From Streptomyces sp. NBC_01235 (lineage in GTDB: Bacteria > Actinomycetota > Actinomycetes > Streptomycetales > Streptomycetaceae), in NCBI RefSeq assembly GCF_035989285.1, contig NZ_CP108513.1, forward strand, positions 8,990,001 through 9,054,000: a DNA stretch of 64,000 nucleotides. Reading direction: 5' to 3'. Made by a program: the position numbers and the translations under genes. This document shows positions 1 through 19,984 of the stretch, one piece after another; within the stretch, counting starts at the first letter, position 1, and the number at the start of each line of letters is the position of its first letter. The notes below the pieces were generated by a model, which was not told the origin of the DNA, did not search any database, and saw only the letters and a program-made list of their open reading frames with translations.

Positions 1-10977
<10,977 letters not shown>

Positions 10978-10989
10978 GGGGACAACTCT

Positions 10990-12315
10990 GTGGACACCAA
11001 AGAATCCGACCTGCGCGCACCGGAGACGTACGACGTGGTCGGCATCGGCTTCGGGCCCTCCAACCTGTCGCTCGCCATCGCACTTCAGGAGGGCCCGGAG
11101 CCGGTGACGGCCAGGTTCTTCGAGCGCCAGCCGTCGCTGAGCTGGCACCAGGGCATGCTGATGCCCTCCGCGAAGATGCAGGTCTCCTTCCTCAAGGACC
11201 TGGCCACCTTCCGCAACCCGACGTCGGCCTTCAGCTTCGTGGCGTATCTGCACGAGACCGGCCGACTGGCGCAGTTCGTGAACAACTGCGACTTCTTCCC
11301 GACCCGGCGCGAATTCCACTCCTACCTGGAGTGGGCCGAGTCCAAGGTGCGCCACCATGTCTCGTACGGCACGGAGGTCATCGCCATCGAACCGCTGCCG
11401 CACCCCGACATCGGCGCCGTGGACCGGCTGCGCGTCGTGCTGCGTGACGCGAGCGCGCCGGGCGGCACGCGCCATGTCGAGGCACGCAACGTCGTCGTCT
11501 CCACCGGCCTTGTGCCGAGGATGCCGGTCGGCCTGGAGCGGGACGCGCACGTCTGGCACAGCTCGGCCTTCCTGCACAACTTCCGTGCGTGGAAGAAGGG
11601 CGGGCTGAAGCGGGTGGCCGTCGTCGGCGCGGGCCAGAGCGCCGCCGAGATAGTCCGGTTCCTGTACGACACGGTGCCCGACGCGACGGTGCACGCGATC
11701 CTGCCGTCGTACGGCTACGCCATCGCGGACAACACCCCCTTCGCGAACGAGGTCTTCGATCCGGCAGCCGTTGACGACTTCTACCGCGGCACCCAGCGCG
11801 CCAAGGACGCCATATGGCGTTACCACAAGAACACCAACTACTCGGTCGTGGACGACGAGGTGATCCGCGACCTGTACCGGCGCGCCGGCGACGACGAGGC
11901 CGACGGCCGGCGGCGGCTGCGGTTCGCGCGGCTGTCCCGGGTCGTGGACGCCAAGCGGGTCGCCCAGGACACCCGCGTCACCGTCCACTCGCTGATCGAC
12001 GACGACACCTACGACCTCGACGTCGACGTCCTGGTGTGCGCCACCGGGTACGAACCGATGGACCCCGCCGGGATACTGTCCGGCCTCGACGGCCGTCTGC
12101 TGCAGGACGACGACGGCCGCTACCGCATCGCCCGCGACTACCGCCTGCTCGGTGCGGACGACCTGACGTGCGGCATCTACCTGCAGGGCGGCGCGGAACA
12201 CACTCACGGACTGTCGTCGTCACTGCTGTCCAACATCGCCGTACGCAGCGGCGAGATCGCGCACTCGATCGTGACCGGGCGCACCGCCGCCCAGGAAAGG
12301 GGAGTCTCCGCATGA
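10990..12315 (+). CDS. L-ornithine/L-lysine N-monooxygenase (SidA/PvdA/KtzI family)
   Basis: A flavin-dependent N-hydroxylating monooxygenase of 441 residues, the usual size. An FAD-binding motif [15 protein letters not shown] lies near residue 18. The family stretch [20 protein letters not shown] follows, then an NADPH-binding motif [14 protein letters not shown] near 215, and the C-terminal ATGYE motif. The family converts ornithine or lysine to the side-chain hydroxylamine with NADPH and oxygen. The GTG start is supported by GAGGGGAC eight bases upstream; the gene follows the NRPS by 12 bp and its stop overlaps the MbtH start. In a cluster with a KtzT-like gene (23304-23948) the likely role is N5-hydroxyornithine supply for piperazate. 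A hydroxamate siderophore role is the alternative, but no acyl- or formyltransferase is seen nearby. Confidence 0.92.
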   Translation: MDTKESDLRAPETYDVVGIGFGPSNLSLAIALQEGPEPVTARFFERQPSLSWHQGMLMPSAKMQVSFLKDLATFRNPTSAFSFVAYLHETGRLAQFVNNCDFFPTRREFHSYLEWAESKVRHHVSYGTEVIAIEPLPHPDIGAVDRLRVVLRDASAPGGTRHVEARNVVVSTGLVPRMPVGLERDAHVWHSSAFLHNFRAWKKGGLKRVAVVGAGQSAAEIVRFLYDTVPDATVHAILPSYGYAIADNTPFANEVFDPAAVDDFYRGTQRAKDAIWRYHKNTNYSVVDDEVIRDLYRRAGDDEADGRRRLRFARLSRVVDAKRVAQDTRVTVHSLIDDDTYDLDVDVLVCATGYEPMDPAGILSGLDGRLLQDDDGRYRIARDYRLLGADDLTCGIYLQGGAEHTHGLSSSLLSNIAVRSGEIAHSIVTGRTAAQERGVSA

Positions 12316-12536
12316 GTACCAACCCGTTCGACGACACCGAAGGCCGCTTCCACGTCCTCGTCAACGACGAGGGGCAGCACTCGCTGTGGCCCACGTTCGC
12401 CGAGGTGCCGGACGGCTGGCGGATCGCGCTGCGCGACGAGAGCCGGGAGAAGTGCCTCGCGTACGTCGAGGAGAACTGGACCGACATGCGTCCGCGCTCG
12501 CTGCGCGAGGCGATGGCCGCCGACCAGGCATCATGA
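12312..12536 (+). CDS. MbtH-like protein
   Basis: 74 residues matching the MbtH family along its whole length. Landmarks are [12 protein letters not shown], the PDGW turn, and the ending [14 protein letters not shown]. MbtH proteins bind NRPS adenylation domains and are often needed for their folding and activity, so this one probably serves the A domains of the adjacent synthetase and any trans-acting A domain. The ATG overlaps the monooxygenase stop (ATGA), and GGAGTCTCC lies just upstream. Confidence 0.96.
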   Translation: MSTNPFDDTEGRFHVLVNDEGQHSLWPTFAEVPDGWRIALRDESREKCLAYVEENWTDMRPRSLREAMAADQAS

Positions 12537-12550
12537 GGAGTACGTCCCCA

Positions 12551-13753
12551 ATGACTTCACTGGCCGAACGGTGGGGCATCCACCCGGAGCACTTCTGGCT
12601 CTACGGACGTGAGCCTGGGCAACAGGTCACGTTCGACGAGCAGATGGACGCCTACATCGTCTACGGGTACCCCGAGGCCGTCGAGATCCTCAGTGACCCG
12701 GGCACCTTCTCGTCCGAAACCTCGAGCCTGGTGCCGATGGGCGTCGACGAGTCGTTCACCGAGGGCGACCTGCTGCAGACCGACCCGCCGGACCACCGTG
12801 AGCTGCGCAAGCTGGTCAGCCACGCTTTCACCCCGAAGGTCGTCGCCGACCTCGAACCGCGGATCACGGCACTCACCCACGAACTGCTCGACGCGGTCGC
12901 CGGGGAGGACCGGTTCGACCTGATGTCGAGCCTCGCCTATCCGCTGCCGGTGACCGTGGTCGCCGAACTGCTGAGCATCCCACGCAGTGATCAGCATCTG
13001 GTGGAGAAGTGGATGCGGGGCATGACCGAGAGCCTCGGCGACCTGTCGATGTCCGACGACGTCGAGGAGCAGGAGCGCGTCTTCGCGGAATCCATGGGCC
13101 CGATGCGGGAGATGCTCGAGTACCTGCGCGAGCACACCGCGCAGAGCCGACGGCGGGCCCGCCAGGACGACCTGATGGGACGGCTCATCGAGGCCGAGGT
13201 GGGCGGGCAGCGGCTGACCGACAACCACATCGTCAACTTCGGCAAGATGCTGCTGATCGCGGGCTATCTGACCACCACCATGCTGATCGGCAACACTGTC
13301 CTGTGCCTCGACCACTACGCCGACCAGGCGGCGCGGGTGCGTGGCGACCGCTCGCTGGTGCCGAGCCTGCTGGAGGAGTCGATGCGCTACCTCAGCCCCG
13401 TCGCCGCCACCTACCGGGCCACCACCCGTGAGGTGGAGGTCGCCGGGCAGCGCATGGAGAAGGGCAAGATGGTGCTGGTGTGGTACGGCTCGGCCAACCG
13501 TGATCCGCGCCAGTTCGCCGACCCGCACTCCTTCGACGCCGGCCGCACCCCCAACAAGCACCTCGGGTTCGGCCGCGGCATCCACTTCTGCCTGGGCGCG
13601 CCGCTGGCCCGGATGGAGGGCCGGGTGGCCATGAACCTGCTGTTCGACCGCTACAAGGAGCTGCGCACGGATCCGGACGCCGTGCCAAAGTTCTCGCTCG
13701 GCTTCGACACCACGGGGGTGAACAGTCTGCCGGTGCGCGTTGTACCGGCCTGA
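12551..13753 (+). CDS. Cytochrome P450, NRPS tailoring
   Basis: A 400-residue bacterial class I P450. Visible motifs are the K-helix ESMRY near residue 276 and the heme loop FGRGIHFCLGAPLAR, with the Cys thiolate ligand. The I-helix reads LLIAGYLTTTML: the usual acid of the A-G-x-(D/E)-T motif is Leu here, which is uncommon and could mean altered proton delivery. The ATG at 12551 has GAGGAG about 10 bp upstream and lies 14 bp after mbtH, so the gene is the last of the NRPS operon, ahead of a strong terminator. Substrate is unknown; hydroxylation or oxidative coupling of the peptide or of a carrier-bound residue is likely. Confidence 0.93.
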   Translation: MTSLAERWGIHPEHFWLYGREPGQQVTFDEQMDAYIVYGYPEAVEILSDPGTFSSETSSLVPMGVDESFTEGDLLQTDPPDHRELRKLVSHAFTPKVVADLEPRITALTHELLDAVAGEDRFDLMSSLAYPLPVTVVAELLSIPRSDQHLVEKWMRGMTESLGDLSMSDDVEEQERVFAESMGPMREMLEYLREHTAQSRRRARQDDLMGRLIEAEVGGQRLTDNHIVNFGKMLLIAGYLTTTMLIGNTVLCLDHYADQAARVRGDRSLVPSLLEESMRYLSPVAATYRATTREVEVAGQRMEKGKMVLVWYGSANRDPRQFADPHSFDAGRTPNKHLGFGRGIHFCLGAPLARMEGRVAMNLLFDRYKELRTDPDAVPKFSLGFDTTGVNSLPVRVVPA

Positions 13754-13815
13754 GACCGGTCGCCGCCCGAAGGGCGTTCACGGTTGCGTCGTGATGGCGC
13801 GATGGATGACCGAGT

Positions 13816-13852
13816 CCGCTGGACGGGCTTCCACGAGAAGCCCGTCCAGCGG
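13816..13852. terminator. Perfect 16-bp inverted repeat after the NRPS operon
   Basis: The arms at 13816-13831 and 13837-13852 are perfectly complementary around a 5-nt loop (CACGA). The hairpin lies 60 bp after the P450 stop and about 60 bp before the next start. It should end NRPS-operon transcripts and separate them from the regulator/ABC transporter operon. No U-tract follows, as is common in streptomycetes. Confidence 0.85.
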
Positions 13853-13882
13853 TTGGGCTGGTCGCGGGGCAGCGTCTTGGAC

Positions 13883-13914
13883 ATGGCGCCATACGTGTGC
13901 CACGATAGCGCCAT
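13883..13914 (+). promoter_or_regulatory. Putative operator over the start of the ribbon-helix-helix gene
   Basis: ATGGCGC at 13883-13889 and GCGCCAT at 13908-13914 form an inverted repeat with an 18-bp spacer. The second arm covers the start codon of the RHH gene. Autoregulation by that RHH protein is an inference from position. Confidence 0.4.
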
Positions 13915-14407
13915 GAAGTTGACGCCCTACGTCGACAACCTCCGCCGCGAGTTCCTCGCCACGGCGGCTGCGACCGGTGAGGAGCCGCACGCTCTGGCGG
14001 AGCGATTGCTCGCGTCGCTCGACGCGTCCGTCCGGCTGATGCTCCTTGAGGTGCTGTCGGCAGCCGCGGACGAGATCTCCCGGGAGTTCGCCCCAGGATC
14101 GGTCGACATCCGTCTGCAGGGCCTGGATCCGAGCTTCGTGGTGACCCAGGCGCCGTCCGAGGCGTTCCACGAGGACATGACTGCCCCGTCCGTCACGGAT
14201 CCGCAGGCGGAGGGCACTCCGGCGCGCATCAACTTCCGCGTGCCCGGGCCGCTCAAGGCCCGGATCGAGGAGGCGGCGAGGCAGAGCGGACTCTCGGTCA
14301 ACGCCTGGCTCGTACGGGCCGTCAACGACACGCTGCACGCCGTCCCGAGTCACCCGCAGCGGCGCCCGTCGTCCGGGCAGCGGCACGTCACGGGTTGGGT
14401 GCGGTAG
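13913..14407 (+). CDS. Ribbon-helix-helix (HicB/Arc-like) DNA-binding protein
   Basis: 164 residues. The C-terminal third holds a ribbon-helix-helix segment: strand ARINFRVPGPLKARIEEAA, then QSGLSVNAWLVRAVNDTL, as in Arc/HicB-type antitoxins and regulators. The N-terminal part is helical and resembles the toxin-antitoxin HicB-family proteins that precede DUF4097 genes in streptomycetes. No HicA toxin is next to it, so it is more likely a transcriptional repressor of the following DUF4097/ABC genes than part of a toxin pair. The start was chosen at the conserved MKLTPYVDNL; the ATG lies in a small palindrome. Confidence 0.75.
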   Translation: MKLTPYVDNLRREFLATAAATGEEPHALAERLLASLDASVRLMLLEVLSAAADEISREFAPGSVDIRLQGLDPSFVVTQAPSEAFHEDMTAPSVTDPQAEGTPARINFRVPGPLKARIEEAARQSGLSVNAWLVRAVNDTLHAVPSHPQRRPSSGQRHVTGWVR

Positions 14408-14444
14408 GCGGCGCGACCGCACCAGTTCACCAGGGAGATCCGGC

Positions 14445-15296
14445 ATGGCCATGTATGACACCCCCGAACCGATCTCGGTCCGGATCGAGATCGGTTCGGG
14501 TGATGTCCAGCTCATCGCGGGCAAACGTGTCGACACCGTCGTCGAGATCCGGCCCGGGAACGACGCCGTCGCCGCCGATGTGCGGGCCGCCGAGCAGACC
14601 CGGGTGGACTTCAGTCGTGGCAAGCTGCTGGTCAAGGGCCCCTCGCCGCGCCGCAATTCGGGGGCCACGCCATCCGGCGGTTCGATCGACGTGTCCGTGG
14701 AACTGCCCGCGGGCTCGCAACTACGAGGCACCATCGCCTGGGGGACACTGCGCTCGACGGGACTTCTCGGAGAGTGCCGATTCAACGTCGCCGAGGGCGA
14801 CATCCGCCTGGACCGGACCGGCCCGGTGCGCTTGGCCACGTCCCGTGGCGAGATCACCGTTGCCGGCATCGAGGGACACGCCAAGATCGCGAACGGCTCC
14901 GGTGCGATCCGGGCCGACGAGATCCACGGCACCGCCGAGATCGGCAACGACATGGGGGAGACCTGGGTCGGCGAGATCACCGGCAGTGCCAAGCTGACCG
15001 GCATGACCGGCGACTTCCAGGTCGACCGGGCGCACGACGGTGTCCAGGTCAAGACGGCCCATGGCACTGTCCGGCTCGCCGAGGTCAGGCGTGGCTCGGT
15101 GCAGGTCACGGCCGCGTCCGCCGAGATCGAGATCGGTATCCGCGAGGGCAGCGCGGCCAAGCTCGACATCAGCACGGTGGCCGGCAGTGTGCACAGCCGG
15201 CTGGAAGAGGTGGCGGGCCCCGCTGACAGCGACGACGTCGTTCAGGTGCGTGCCCGGACCTTCGACGGGGACATCGTCGTCCGCCGCGCCTGGTGA
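14445..15296 (+). CDS. DUF4097 family beta-strand repeat protein
   Basis: 283 residues with a repetitive pattern of short beta strands (for example GEITVAGIEGHAKIANGSGA and similar turns) typical of DUF4097, a right-handed beta-helix-like fold of unknown function. No signal peptide or membrane segment is visible. GGGAG upstream supports the ATG. It follows the RHH gene by 37 bp and precedes an ABC transporter, an arrangement suggesting a cell-envelope or export-stress function; that role is inferred only from context. Confidence 0.85.
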   Translation: MAMYDTPEPISVRIEIGSGDVQLIAGKRVDTVVEIRPGNDAVAADVRAAEQTRVDFSRGKLLVKGPSPRRNSGATPSGGSIDVSVELPAGSQLRGTIAWGTLRSTGLLGECRFNVAEGDIRLDRTGPVRLATSRGEITVAGIEGHAKIANGSGAIRADEIHGTAEIGNDMGETWVGEITGSAKLTGMTGDFQVDRAHDGVQVKTAHGTVRLAEVRRGSVQVTAASAEIEIGIREGSAAKLDISTVAGSVHSRLEEVAGPADSDDVVQVRARTFDGDIVVRRAW

Positions 15297-15451
15297 CCAC
15301 CAGGTAGGCCCTCCCGCCGAAACCGAGGCGGAGTTGCCCCGCGGGCTGCCAAGCCGCGGGCCGGAGACCGTATCCCCCGGCGGTCTCCGGACCGCACCTC
15401 CCATCCACATGCCCGGACGGGCGTGTGTGTCTGAAGACTGGGGAATCAACC

Positions 15452-16396
15452 ATGACAGCGCGCGAAGAGGCCATCCTCGATGTCGAGGGCTTGCGCATGC
15501 GCTACGGCGCCACGGAAGTCCTGCGTGACGTGACCCTGCGTGTGCACCACGGTGAAGTCGTCTGCCTCCTGGGGCCGAACGGCGCCGGCAAGACAACGGC
15601 CTTGGAGATCCTGGAAGGCTTCCGGATGCGGTCGGCCGGCCGGGTCGAGGTGCTCGGCACCGACCCGGCGCACGCCGACGAGCGGTGGCGGGCCCGGATC
15701 GGGGTCGTGCTGCAGTCGTGGCGTGACCACGGCCGGTGGCGCGTTCGCGAACTGCTGACCCACCTCGGCCGCTACTACGCGCCCTACACCACCGGGGAGA
15801 TCATCCGCCCGTGGGACGCGGACGAGCTCATCGCGGCCATCGGGCTGACACAGCAGGCCCAGAAGAAGGTCCGGATGCTGTCTGGCGGGCAGCGTCGCAG
15901 GCTGGACGTGGCCATTGGCCTCGTAGGCCGCCCCGAGCTCCTGTTCCTCGACGAGCCGACCGCCGGCCTCGACCCGGTGGCCCGGCACGAGTTCCACGAA
16001 CTGGTGGAGAGCCTCGCCGCCCAGCGGCACACAACGATCGTGCTCACCACCCACGACCTGTCCGAGGCCGAGAAGCTCGCCGACCGCATCATGGTGCTCG
16101 ACGGCGGCCGCATCATCGCCGACGGCACCGCGGCGGAACTGGCCCGCCGGATCGCCGGCGAGGACCACGTGCGGTGGACCCTGGAGGGTCGCCGCCACGA
16201 GCACACCACCACGGAATCCACCCGGTTCGTCCGCGAGCTCTTCGAGCGGCACGGCGACGGGATCAGCGACCTGGAAGTCCGCCGGGCCTCGCTCGAGGAC
16301 ACCTATCTCACCCTGGTGCGCCGGGCCGAGTCCGGCGAGCGCGCCGACGCCCACACGACAGAATCCGACAACGAGTCGTACGAGGTGGTCCGATGA
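15452..16396 (+). CDS. ABC transporter ATP-binding protein (DrrA-type)
   Basis: 314 residues with Walker A GPNGAGKTTALEIL, signature LSGGQRRRLDVAIGL, Walker B LLFLDEPTAGLDP and the H-loop TTHDLSEAEKLADR. It is the ATPase half of a two-gene drug exporter of the daunorubicin-resistance type; the following gene is the permease (ATGA overlap). The C-terminal extension past residue 240 resembles the regulatory tail of this class. Beside an NRPS, self-resistance or product export is the natural role. Confidence 0.95.
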   Translation: MTAREEAILDVEGLRMRYGATEVLRDVTLRVHHGEVVCLLGPNGAGKTTALEILEGFRMRSAGRVEVLGTDPAHADERWRARIGVVLQSWRDHGRWRVRELLTHLGRYYAPYTTGEIIRPWDADELIAAIGLTQQAQKKVRMLSGGQRRRLDVAIGLVGRPELLFLDEPTAGLDPVARHEFHELVESLAAQRHTTIVLTTHDLSEAEKLADRIMVLDGGRIIADGTAAELARRIAGEDHVRWTLEGRRHEHTTTESTRFVRELFERHGDGISDLEVRRASLEDTYLTLVRRAESGERADAHTTESDNESYEVVR

Positions 16397-17241
16397 GCCC
16401 GACCATGACCGCGCTGCGGGCCGGCTGGTCCAGCGGACTGATCGAACTGCGGCAGTCCCTCACCAATGCCGGGGACCTCCTCAACCATTTCCTGTGGCCG
16501 GTGCTGATGCTGCTCGTCACCTACTTCGTGCGGGACGTCTCCTTCGGTGACACCGGCTTCGACCTCGGCACGCTCGTCCTCCCGAGCATTCTCGGCATGA
16601 ACTCCGCGATGGCCATGATCACCATGAGCCAGCTGCTGACGATGGAACGCGAGGACGGCACGCTGCTGCGTGCGAAGGCCACGCCGAACGGGGTGGCCGG
16701 CTACCTCACCGGCAAGATCGTCTTCGTCACGCTCGGGCTGATCGTCGACCTTGCGATCTTCCTGATCCCGGGCCTGCTGATCGTCCCCGGACTCTCGGTC
16801 GGCAGCCCGGATGCCTGGCTGACCCTGCTGTGGGTGCTGGCTCTGGGCCTGATCGCCACCCTGCCGATCGGGGCGGTGCTGGGCTCGGCGTTCACCAGCA
16901 CGCGCAGCCAGGGGCTGATCATGATGCCGATGATGGCCATGATTGCCGGCTCGGGCATCTTCTACCCGGTCACCTCGATGCCGGACTGGGTGCAGGTGAT
17001 CGCCCAGTTCTTCCCGGTCTACTGGCTCGGCCTCGGCATGCGCTCGGCGCTGCTGCCGGACAGTGCGGTGGCCGTCGAGATCGGTGAGTCCTGGCGGCAT
17101 CTGGAGACCGTGGCCGTGCTCGGCGCCTGGGCCGTGATCGGCCTGGCAGTCGCCCCGTTCATACTGCGCCGTATGGCCCGCCGCGAGTCGGGGTCCACGG
17201 TTGCGGAGCGGCGCGAGAAGGCGCTCCAGCGGGTCGGCTGA
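16393..17241 (+). CDS. ABC-2 type transporter permease
   Basis: 282 residues with about six hydrophobic segments: FLWPVLMLLVTYFV near 34, the LVLPSILGMNSAMAMI segment, IVFVTLGLIVDLAIFLIPGL, a leucine-rich segment near 145, MMPMMAMIAGSGIFYPV near 180, and a final one near 245. The PVTSMPDWVQVIAQFFPVYW stretch is typical of ABC-2 (DrrB-like) permeases. It overlaps the ATPase gene and should form the exporter with it. Confidence 0.94.
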   Translation: MSPTMTALRAGWSSGLIELRQSLTNAGDLLNHFLWPVLMLLVTYFVRDVSFGDTGFDLGTLVLPSILGMNSAMAMITMSQLLTMEREDGTLLRAKATPNGVAGYLTGKIVFVTLGLIVDLAIFLIPGLLIVPGLSVGSPDAWLTLLWVLALGLIATLPIGAVLGSAFTSTRSQGLIMMPMMAMIAGSGIFYPVTSMPDWVQVIAQFFPVYWLGLGMRSALLPDSAVAVEIGESWRHLETVAVLGAWAVIGLAVAPFILRRMARRESGSTVAERREKALQRVG

Positions 17242-17249
17242 GTGACCGG

Positions 17250-17337
17250 CCCTGTCGGGGATCTCGGTGGTGAGGTCGACCAGTGCCTGCTCGGCCTGCG
17301 CTGTGGGCGGATGACCTGCCGCTGTTCCCCGACAGGG
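17250..17337. repeat. Split 12-bp inverted repeat
   Basis: CCCTGTCGGGGA at 17250-17261 and its exact complement at 17326-17337 are separated by 64 bp, just after the permease stop. It may be the terminator of the ABC operon with a long loop, or a hairpin split by an insertion. Confidence 0.4.
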
Positions 17338-17357
17338 TCTTGAGCGCGCGAGCGGAC

Positions 17358-17558
17358 TCATTCCGCCTTGGATCGTCCGGCCCTCCCCGTCGGCGTGCGC
17401 CCGGCTGATCCTGATGCTGCCCTGCTCGGTGCGGATGCGGCCGACTCCGCGCACCCTTCACTGTTTGTCTCAGCGCGGTCGCTTACGACGATCCGGACAT
17501 GGCCGATCATCAGGTTGAGGACCACGCGGACAGGTGCGGGTGTCTCGAACGTCGGCAT
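17358..17558 (-). pseudogene. Truncated DUF4097-type gene remnant
   Basis: On the minus strand the 66-residue frame begins MPTFETPAPVRVVLNLMIG and continues HVRIVVSDRAET, closely resembling the N-terminus of DUF4097 proteins (compare MYDTPEPISVRIEIGSGDVQ at 14445). After about 32 residues the resemblance ends and the frame runs into unrelated residues. It reads as the 5' stump of a second DUF4097 gene left at the cluster's internal junction. Confidence 0.55.
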
Positions 17559-17580
17559 GGCGGACCCGCTCCTGCGACAA

Positions 17581-17634
17581 CAGGGTCCCTCGGCAGCTCG
17601 GTCGGTTCGTACCCCGAGCTGCCGAGGGACCCTG
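17581..17634. terminator. Perfect 21-bp inverted repeat, bidirectional terminator
   Basis: The arms 17581-17601 and 17614-17634 are perfectly complementary with a 12-nt loop. The hairpin is 25 bp past the stop of the minus-strand ferredoxin gene and downstream of the plus-strand ABC operon, the expected place for a shared terminator. Confidence 0.88.
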
Positions 17635-17658
17635 GCTTCATAGGCCGGCGGCGCCGCG

Positions 17659-17922
17659 TCACCCGATGGAGATGGCCTCGGCGGGGCACAGACCGGCGGC
17701 GTCGTGAGCGGCCTCCGAGTCCGGGGCGGTGCGCGGCAGCCGAGTGCGCAGCAGCAGGACGAGGCCGTCCTCACTGTCCTGGTCGAACACTTCGGGTGCG
17801 GTCAGGGTGCACATCCCGGCACCTATGCAGAGCTCCCGGTCGGTTCGGATCTGTATCTCCGTCTCCCCGTCGGATCCACGAAGTTCACGATCCTCGAGGC
17901 CCGCGGGGTCTTCCGTGGCCAT
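17659..17922 (-). CDS. 3Fe-4S ferredoxin (P450 redox partner)
   Basis: 87 residues with the single-cluster pattern CIGAGMCTLTAPEVF and the later Cys in AAGLCPAEAIS, giving three Cys ligands for a [3Fe-4S] centre. Such small ferredoxins pass electrons to actinomycete P450s. It starts 4 bp after the stop of the P450 at 17927-19180, so the two are co-transcribed and almost certainly partners. No dedicated reductase lies beside them. Confidence 0.93.
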   Translation of the reverse strand: MATEDPAGLEDRELRGSDGETEIQIRTDRELCIGAGMCTLTAPEVFDQDSEDGLVLLLRTRLPRTAPDSEAAHDAAGLCPAEAISIG

Positions 17923-17926
17923 CGGA

Positions 17927-19180
17927 TCAGGCCTCGTCCCAGGTCACCGGGAGGCTGTGCAGCCCGTGGATGTTCGGGTTGGGCCGGTGCGGAACGTCGC
18001 CGACAGGTACGGCCAGGCGCAGGGTGGGGAAGCGAGTGAGCAGAGCAGGCAGCGCCACCTGCATCTCAACGCGGGCCAGCTGCTGTCCCAGACACTGGTG
18101 GATGCCGTGACCGAAGCCCAGCTGGCCGGTGGCCTTGCGGCGCAGGTCGAGGGTGTCCGGGTCGGGGAAGCGCAGCGGATCGCGGTTGGCGGCCTCGGTG
18201 GATATGGTGACGGAATCTCCGGCCTTGATGAGCTTGCCGTTCAGTTCGACGTCCTCCAGGGCCGCCTTGACGGTGGTGTGCGCAATGGTCAGATAGCGCA
18301 TCAGCTCCTCCACGGCCAGCGGGGCGAGGTCCGGGTCCCCGCGCAGGGCGGCGAGCTGCTCCGGATGGCTGAGCAGAGCGAACGTACCGAGGGAGAGCAT
18401 GTTCGCCACGGTTTCCAGGCCGGCGGCGAGCAGGAGGACGCTGACTCCGGTGAGTTCCTCCTCCGTGAGGTCGGAAGCCGTGATGTCGCCGAGCAGGTCG
18501 TCGGTGGGGTGGGCGCGCTTGGAGGAGACCAGTTCGGCCATGTACGCCTCGAACGCGACGGTCGCTTCCTCCTGCGCCTGCTGGTCGGAGAGCTCGCTGG
18601 TCATCATCTTCGCCCACTGCTGGAACCTGTCCCGGTCGGCGCTCGGGACGCCCAGCAACTCGCAGATCATCAGCGAGGGGATCGGCTGGGCGAACGCCTC
18701 CACCAGATCGACCGGGCCGCCCTTGCGCTCCATCGCGTCCAGGCACTCGGTGGTGATCTCCTCGACCCGCTCGGTCAGTTCGCGCATCCGGCGTACGGTG
18801 AACTTGCTGATCAGCAGCTTCCGGAAGCGGGTGTGCTCGGGGGCGTCGAGCCCGGTCATGTCACCGACCGGTGCGGGCGGCAACTGGCCGACATCGGCGA
18901 GCGGGTAGTGGACGAGCTCATGCCGCGCACTGAATCGCTGGTCGGCGAAGATCGACCGCACCGTGGCGTACCCGGTGGCCAGCCAGCCGATGTGCCCATC
19001 GGGGTACCGCATCCGCACCAACGGGTCCTGGTCGCGCAACTTGTCCAGCCCGGCAGGGGGGTCGAAGGGATCGCTCGCGGCACGTCCCATGGGGAGGACC
19101 ACCGGCTCTCGAAGCTCTGTCTCCCCCTCGCTCGCGGCGGAGGTGTGCCCGGCTGGGCAGGTCATCGGTTCGTTCTGCAT
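17927..19180 (-). CDS. Cytochrome P450 (CYP105-like)
   Basis: 417 residues. I-helix [12 protein letters not shown]-helix EELMRY and heme loop [15 protein letters not shown] are intact. The start is [12 protein letters not shown], with GGAGG four bases upstream (on the minus strand). The gene is transcribed opposite to most of the cluster and heads a two-gene operon with the ferredoxin. The sequence style ([29 protein letters not shown]) is that of CYP105/107 secondary-metabolite hydroxylases. The target is unknown; hydroxylation of the peptide product or a side chain is the working guess. Confidence 0.94.
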   Translation of the reverse strand: MQNEPMTCPAGHTSAASEGETELREPVVLPMGRAASDPFDPPAGLDKLRDQDPLVRMRYPDGHIGWLATGYATVRSIFADQRFSARHELVHYPLADVGQLPPAPVGDMTGLDAPEHTRFRKLLISKFTVRRMRELTERVEEITTECLDAMERKGGPVDLVEAFAQPIPSLMICELLGVPSADRDRFQQWAKMMTSELSDQQAQEEATVAFEAYMAELVSSKRAHPTDDLLGDITASDLTEEELTGVSVLLLAAGLETVANMLSLGTFALLSHPEQLAALRGDPDLAPLAVEELMRYLTIAHTTVKAALEDVELNGKLIKAGDSVTISTEAANRDPLRFPDPDTLDLRRKATGQLGFGHGIHQCLGQQLARVEMQVALPALLTRFPTLRLAVPVGDVPHRPNPNIHGLHSLPVTWDEA

Positions 19181-19672
19181 GTGTCCTCCAGAGCAAAGGG
19201 CGGCGACGCCAGTGTGGCGCCACTGTGGCGCCAAGGCAAGATCTCTCGATATTCTGGGGCGCCAAGTCCTCGTCGGTCCTCGTGACTTGGAATGCGGTCG
19301 CGGTCGTACCGGGAAGGACATCTGGCACGATTTCAAGGCAAGAAAGAGGCAACGCGGCGGTGCCGGAGTCAATACCATCCGGTCGACAGGAACAGCCGAC
19401 TTCACACCGTACACGTCGGTGAGACATATGGTGGAGTCCAAGAGTTTTGCAGGCCGGCCGTGCATTGCGAGGAAAAGCCGAAGAGCGCGGGCATCCGGAT
19501 TACTGTCCTGTCGGCGGGACAACCAGCGCCCGGCAGGGTGTCCGCACTGACATCTCTTGCCCTGGGTTTCCCGGGCAATTTACCTTGGCGTTGCGGCCGC
19601 CCCTGGGTGCACGCGAAAGCCGCGCACAGTCAACGGATTTGTCTTTGTCGGTGGAGAAAGGAAACTCTCGCA
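19181..19672. promoter_or_regulatory. Divergent promoter region between P450 and carrier-protein operons
   Basis: This 490-bp stretch has no convincing gene and must hold the promoters for both diverging operons. Near the minus-strand start, 19211-19232 contains two tandem copies of an 11-bp unit (AGTGTGGCGCC then ACTGTGGCGCC), a plausible repressor or activator site. GGCGCC motifs also occur near other starts of this cluster (around 13885 and 22297). Confidence 0.45.
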
Positions 19673-19984
19673 ATGGAATCGTGGCCGCGGGTCTACCAGC
19701 GAAGTGAGAACGACGAGACGGCAGAACGACAGGACGAGCCTTCGAGCACGCCGACGCCACTCATACAGGAGATCTCAGCGCTGTGGGCGGAATGCCTCAA
19801 CGGTCGCGAGGTCGGGGCAGACGATGACTTCTTCGCGCTCGGAGGTAATTCACTGATCGGGATCCAGATCATCGATCGGGTGTCGGAGGACTACGGCGTC
19901 CAGCTCTCCGTGCGCGACTTCTACCTGGCACTGACCCCGGCCCGGGTCGCCGAGTTGATCGAGCAGGGGAGGGCGCTGCGGTGA
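19673..19984 (+). CDS. Free-standing peptidyl carrier protein (PCP)
   Basis: 103 residues with one carrier domain: EISALWAECLNGREVGADDD, then FFALGGNSLIGIQIIDR, where the Ser takes phosphopantetheine. The N-terminal 35 residues are charged and probably disordered. The ATG has GGAGAAAGGAAA upstream. Its stop overlaps the next start (GTGA), coupling it to the P450. A lone carrier followed by a P450 and a type II thioesterase suggests that an amino acid is tethered and oxidised on this carrier before use. No adenylation domain lies beside it, so it must be loaded in trans. Confidence 0.93.
   Translation: MESWPRVYQRSENDETAERQDEPSSTPTPLIQEISALWAECLNGREVGADDDFFALGGNSLIGIQIIDRVSEDYGVQLSVRDFYLALTPARVAELIEQGRALR

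Noticed and set aside
10990..12315. Hydroxamate siderophore cluster as the main reading
   Set aside because: The N-monooxygenase would allow it, but there is no formyl- or acyltransferase, no siderophore uptake genes, and a KtzT-like gene is present; piperazate explains more of the genes.
13784..13912. N-terminal extension of the ribbon-helix-helix gene
   Set aside because: The extension runs through the terminator hairpin and the putative operator; the protein-like sequence starts at MKLTPYVDNL.
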